Assembly (NCBI RefSeq): GCF_026586795.1
Contig: NZ_JAPFGY010000001.1
Location: forward strand, 1-64,000
DNA from: Erythrobacter sp. WG
Lineage (GTDB): Bacteria; Pseudomonadota; Alphaproteobacteria; Sphingomonadales; Sphingomonadaceae
Direction: 5' to 3'
DNA length: 64,000 bases
The position numbers were made by a program, and so were the translations under genes. Shown here in pieces: positions 60,988-64,000 of this stretch (positions are counted from its first letter, which is position 1; each line of letters opens with the position of its first letter). A model generated the notes under the pieces. That model worked only from the letters and a program-made list of their open reading frames with translations, was not told the origin of the DNA and did not search any database.

Positions 60988-61180
60988 AAATTGTCTCCCT
61001 TCATTCCCGCGCCACGATACCGCCTTTCGAAGTCGCGGTGAAGCACGGGTCGATGATGATCCTGCTGTTACGGTTGTGACCTTCACCGCAGATGAACGCA
61101 CTAGTGATCGGGCCCCGCAGATGTTCCATCGCCTGACGGATTGGATGGCAAGCGGGGCGGATTGTGCTAGCGCCGTGCGC

Positions 61181-62479
61181 GTGACACCTTTCCCCTGGCC
61201 CGACCTTGCGATCATCGTCGCGCTCGTTTTTCTGAATGGCGTCTTCGCCATGTCCGAACTGGCGATCGTCTCGGCCAAGACCAGCACGCTCGAGACCCGT
61301 GCCGAGGCGGGCTCTGCAGCTGCGCGCATCGCCATTCGCCTGGCGGCTGAGCCGGGCAAGTTCCTGTCGACCGTGCAGATCGGCATCACCCTCATCGGCA
61401 TCATCGCCGGCGCCTATTCGGGCGCGAGCCTGGGCGGGCCGGTGGGCGAGCGGCTGGCCGCGATGGGCGTGCCGGCCGAATATGCGCCGGAAGCGGGCTT
61501 TGCGGTGGTGATCGCCTTCACCACCTATCTCAGCCTCATCGTCGGCGAACTCGTGCCCAAGCAGCTTGCGCTTCAGGCGGCGGTGCCGGTCTCGCTGGTG
61601 ATGGCGCGCCCGATGGCCTTCCTGGCCAGGGCCGCGGCACCGCTGGTGTGGGTGCTGGATTCGAGCTCCGCCGCGATCATCCGCCTGTTCGGCATCCGCA
61701 GCGGCGACGAGGGCCGCGTCACGGCCGAGGAACTGCGCATGATCTTCGCCGAGGCGACCCGGTCGGGCGTGATCGAGGCGGAGCAGCGGCAGATCCTCAC
61801 CGGCGTCGTGCGCCTTGCCGAGCGGCCCGTGCGCGAGATGATGACCCCGCGCACCGAGGTCGACTGGATCGCCGCCGATGCCGATGCCCAGGGCATCCGC
61901 GAGCGGATCGAGGGCAGCACCCACTCGCTGCTCCCGGTCGCCGACGGATCGCCCGACACGATCCTGGGCGCGGTGAAGGTGCGCGACGTGCTGGCCGAAA
62001 TGGTCGCGGGCCGCGCGGTGTCCTTGCGCGACATGATGCGCAAGGTCGAGGTGGTGCCCGACCAGCTCGACGCGATGGACGCGCTCCGTGTGCTCCAGTC
62101 CGCCGAGGTGGCGATGGCGGTGGTCCACGACGAATACGGGCATTTCGAGGGGATCGTCACCCCCGTCGACCTGCTCACCGCGATCGTCGGCAACTTCGCG
62201 AGCGACAGCGACGACGGCGATCTGCCCTCGGTGGTCGAACGCGAGGACGGCTCGCTGCTGGTCTCGGGCTCGCTCTCGGCCGATGCGCTCGCCGACCGGC
62301 TGGGGCTCGAATATGGCGAGGACCGCGAATTCGGCACGGCGGCGGGTTATGCCCTGTCGGTGATGAAGAAGCTGCCGCACGAAGGCGAGCACTTCACCGA
62401 TCAGGGCTGGCGCTTCGAGGTCGTCGACATGGACGGCCGCCGCATCGACAAGCTGCTGGTTAGCCGCGCGGAGGATTGA
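61181..62479 (+). CDS. CNNM/CorC (TlyC-type) membrane protein
   Basis: A 432-residue protein of the hemolysin-C/CorC-like family, thought to act in magnesium/cobalt transport. The DUF21 (CNNM) membrane domain covers residues ~5-195 (LNGVFAMSELAIVSAK, VQIGITLIGIIAGAYSGAS, GELVPKQLAL). A CBS pair (about 215-335, VREMMTPRTEVDWI; VVHDEYGHFEGIVTPVDLL) and a CorC_HlyC domain follow. The start was set at GTG 61181, giving the family-like MTPFPWPDL; ATG 61121 is an alternative. Confidence 0.86.
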   Translation: MTPFPWPDLAIIVALVFLNGVFAMSELAIVSAKTSTLETRAEAGSAAARIAIRLAAEPGKFLSTVQIGITLIGIIAGAYSGASLGGPVGERLAAMGVPAEYAPEAGFAVVIAFTTYLSLIVGELVPKQLALQAAVPVSLVMARPMAFLARAAAPLVWVLDSSSAAIIRLFGIRSGDEGRVTAEELRMIFAEATRSGVIEAEQRQILTGVVRLAERPVREMMTPRTEVDWIAADADAQGIRERIEGSTHSLLPVADGSPDTILGAVKVRDVLAEMVAGRAVSLRDMMRKVEVVPDQLDAMDALRVLQSAEVAMAVVHDEYGHFEGIVTPVDLLTAIVGNFASDSDDGDLPSVVEREDGSLLVSGSLSADALADRLGLEYGEDREFGTAAGYALSVMKKLPHEGEHFTDQGWRFEVVDMDGRRIDKLLVSRAED

Positions 62480-62500
62480 CCCCGAACGGGATCAGCGCTG

Positions 62501-62917
62501 TCAGGCGCTGGGGATGACGGTGGCCGCCGACTGCCCGTCGCCCTCGGGGGCGGCGATGATGTCGCGGGTGACGCGGCCCTTGGCGACGGTGTTGGTGCCG
62601 GTGTCGCCGACCACCGAGCGGATGCTCGGATCGGCGCGGCCCGCGCGGTCGAGCGCGCTCGTTTCCACCTTGCTGCGGGGTGCAGGGCCGCCGAACAGCG
62701 CCTCGAGCGCCTGTTCGGATGCGCTGCCCTCGGTCGGGCGCGGGGCGCCGGGGGCGGGCGGGGTGAGGCTGAAATCGGGCGGCACCACCAGCGGCGCCTG
62801 GCGCTGCACCGCGAACTCGTCGGGCCGGGCGCGGTTGAACACCCCGCCGCCGCCGCCACAGGCAGCAAGCATCGCCGAGGCGCCGACAGCCAAGATCAGG
62901 GGTGCAGTCTTACGCAT
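62501..62917 (-). CDS. DUF3035 lipoprotein
   Basis: A 138-residue lipoprotein with lipobox LAAC followed by a glycine run. The pattern ARPDEFAVQRQAPLVVPPDF-type residues is the DUF3035 signature; function unknown. ATG 62917 overlaps the end of lspA by 8 bases, so it is co-translated with the enzyme that would process its own signal peptide. Confidence 0.85.
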   Translation of the reverse strand: MRKTAPLILAVGASAMLAACGGGGGVFNRARPDEFAVQRQAPLVVPPDFSLTPPAPGAPRPTEGSASEQALEALFGGPAPRSKVETSALDRAGRADPSIRSVVGDTGTNTVAKGRVTRDIIAAPEGDGQSAATVIPSA

Positions 62918-63446
62918 TGTGTTGTTCTCCACGGGGCGTGTCCCCGGTCTCGATTGCGCCCTTGTCGCGCACCAGCAGGCTGCGGGCAAGGATTATGAGG
63001 ACGCCGATGGTGATGGCGGCATCGGCGATGTTGAAGATCAGGAAGGGGCGGAAGGTGCCGATATGGAAGTCGGCATAATCGATCACGTAGCCCAGCTCGA
63101 AGCGGTCCTTGATGTTGCCGAGCGCCCCGCCGAGGATCAGCGCGAGGCCCGCAATGTCGCCGAGCTTGCGCTCGCGCAGCATCCATACCAGCACGACGAG
63201 GGCGATGCCTGCAGTCAGCGCCACCAGCCCCCAGCGCATCTCCATGTTGCTCGCCTGGAGCATCCCCAGCGAGACGCCGCGGTTCTCGGCATAGGTGAGG
63301 TCGAAGAACGGCAGCAGTTCGATCTGCCCTACCTGCCGCAGCGCCAGCGGACCGACGACCCAGAGCTTCACCGCCTGGTCGAGGATCGCCACCAGCGCGG
63401 CGAGCGCGAGGCCGATCAGCCGGTTGCGGGTGACAAGGCCGCTCAT
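62910..63446 (-). CDS. lspA: Lipoprotein signal peptidase (signal peptidase II)
   Basis: A 178-residue inner-membrane aspartyl protease with four helices. The catalytic Asp residues lie in GALGNIKDRF and FNIADAAITIG; TYAENRGVSLG is the other conserved block. ATG 63446 overlaps the ileS stop as ATGA. The ileS-lspA order is widely conserved. Confidence 0.95.
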   Translation of the reverse strand: MSGLVTRNRLIGLALAALVAILDQAVKLWVVGPLALRQVGQIELLPFFDLTYAENRGVSLGMLQASNMEMRWGLVALTAGIALVVLVWMLRERKLGDIAGLALILGGALGNIKDRFELGYVIDYADFHIGTFRPFLIFNIADAAITIGVLIILARSLLVRDKGAIETGDTPRGEQHNA

Positions 63447-64000
63447 GCCGCCGCGTCCGCGTCCATGCCCGCCACCACCGTCGTGCAGCGACCGCACAGC
63501 GCGCCGTCCTCCGCCACGTCGGGCAGGAGCCGCCAGCAGCGGCCGCACTTGTGGTGGTGGGTCTTGGCGACGGTCACGCCGTCGCCCTGCCCCCGGGTGA
63601 CTGTCGCGGTAATGAACAGCTCGGCGAGGCCCTGGTCGCTGACCCCTTCGGGGACGGCGGCGGCAGGCACTTCGACCTCCGCCTCGAGGCTCGAGCGGAT
63701 CGTCTTGTCGCGGCGCAGGGGCTCGATGGCCTCGTTCACGCTGTCACGCAGGGCTCGGAGGCTGTCCCACTTGTAGGCGAGGTCGCCGTCCTGCCAGTCG
63801 TTCGGCGCCTCGTCGAGTTCGAGCAGGTGGACGCTGCCCGCGCTCGGATAGCGGCTCGTCCAGACTTCCTCGGCGGTGAACACCAGCACCGGAGCGGCGT
63901 AGCGGATCAGCCGCTCGAACAGGATGTCGAGCACCGTGCGATAAGCCATGCGCCGCGAATCCGCCGGATCGTCGCAATAGAGCGCGTCCTTGCGGATATC
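63443..64000 (-). CDS. ileS: Isoleucyl-tRNA synthetase, C-terminal part
   Basis: The frame is open to the window edge, so only about 185 C-terminal residues are seen. The anticodon-binding helical part (ERLIRYAAPVLVFTAEEVW) is followed by the C-terminal zinc finger (HKCGRCWRLLPDV then LCGRC), a hallmark of bacterial IleRS. It is coupled to lspA. Confidence 0.95.
   Translation of the reverse strand, partial: DIRKDALYCDDPADSRRMAYRTVLDILFERLIRYAAPVLVFTAEEVWTSRYPSAGSVHLLELDEAPNDWQDGDLAYKWDSLRALRDSVNEAIEPLRRDKTIRSSLEAEVEVPAAAVPEGVSDQGLAELFITATVTRGQGDGVTVAKTHHHKCGRCWRLLPDVAEDGALCGRCTTVVAGMDADAAA

Overview
This is a GC-rich (well above 60%), densely coded bacterial chromosome segment with short intergenic gaps and many stop/start overlaps (ATGA, GTGA). 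Gene content points to an alphaproteobacterium, most likely Sphingomonadales and plausibly Erythrobacteraceae: SciP (DUF1153), a Coq7-type hydroxylase next to a CtpA-type protease and DsbB, the ileS-lspA-DUF3035 order, FabI, and a Kdo pathway sitting in a capsule locus. The taxonomic call is inference from gene content. A consensus ParB centromere site (parS) at 46628-46643 suggests the window lies on the main chromosome, fairly near the origin.

Layout. (1) 1-6.4 kb: end of a degenerate LytM/M23 protein, S41 protease, dsbB, coq7, a PhyH-type dioxygenase, a secreted protein and a UDP-glucuronate epimerase-like gene. (2) 6.1-32.4 kb: a group 2-like (ABC transporter-dependent) capsule locus. It holds the Kdo-linker glycosyltransferases kpsS and kpsC, a complete-looking Kdo supply set (kpsF/kdsD, kdsB, kdsA and a HAD phosphatase), the exporters (KpsD-like OPX lipoprotein, kpsE, kpsM, kpsT), glycosyltransferases, and unusual tailoring candidates: an LtaS-like phosphoglycerol transferase, a membrane fatty acid hydroxylase and two PhyH dioxygenases. 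The centre (about 19.3-32.4 kb) has visibly lower GC than its flanks. It carries a methyltransferase with a very long coiled coil next to a giant multi-domain rhamnosyltransferase, and a nested, broken insertion element. (3) 32.5-39.6 kb: nucleotide-sugar supply, rmlACDB (dTDP-L-rhamnose) and manC/manA/manB (GDP-mannose). (4) 39.6-64 kb: mostly housekeeping. In order: fabI, a YihY-type membrane protein, a CbpA-like co-chaperone, pdxH, a PhzF-like protein, a serine hydrolase lipoprotein, parS, mnmA, sciP, an RND efflux pair, a DUF445 protein, etfBA, sucC, an inositol-monophosphatase-like enzyme, an OmpA-like lipoprotein, a CNNM/CorC protein, a DUF3035 lipoprotein, lspA and the end of ileS.

How it fits together (inference). 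Kdo made by KdsD-KdsA-HAD-KdsB would be polymerised onto a phospholipid by KpsS/KpsC. The RgpF/WsaF-type glycosyltransferase and its neighbours would extend a rhamnose/mannose-containing chain on that linker. The methyltransferase-coiled-coil protein is a candidate chain terminator and length ruler, and KpsMTE plus the OPX protein would export the product. No tRNA, rRNA or CRISPR was seen.
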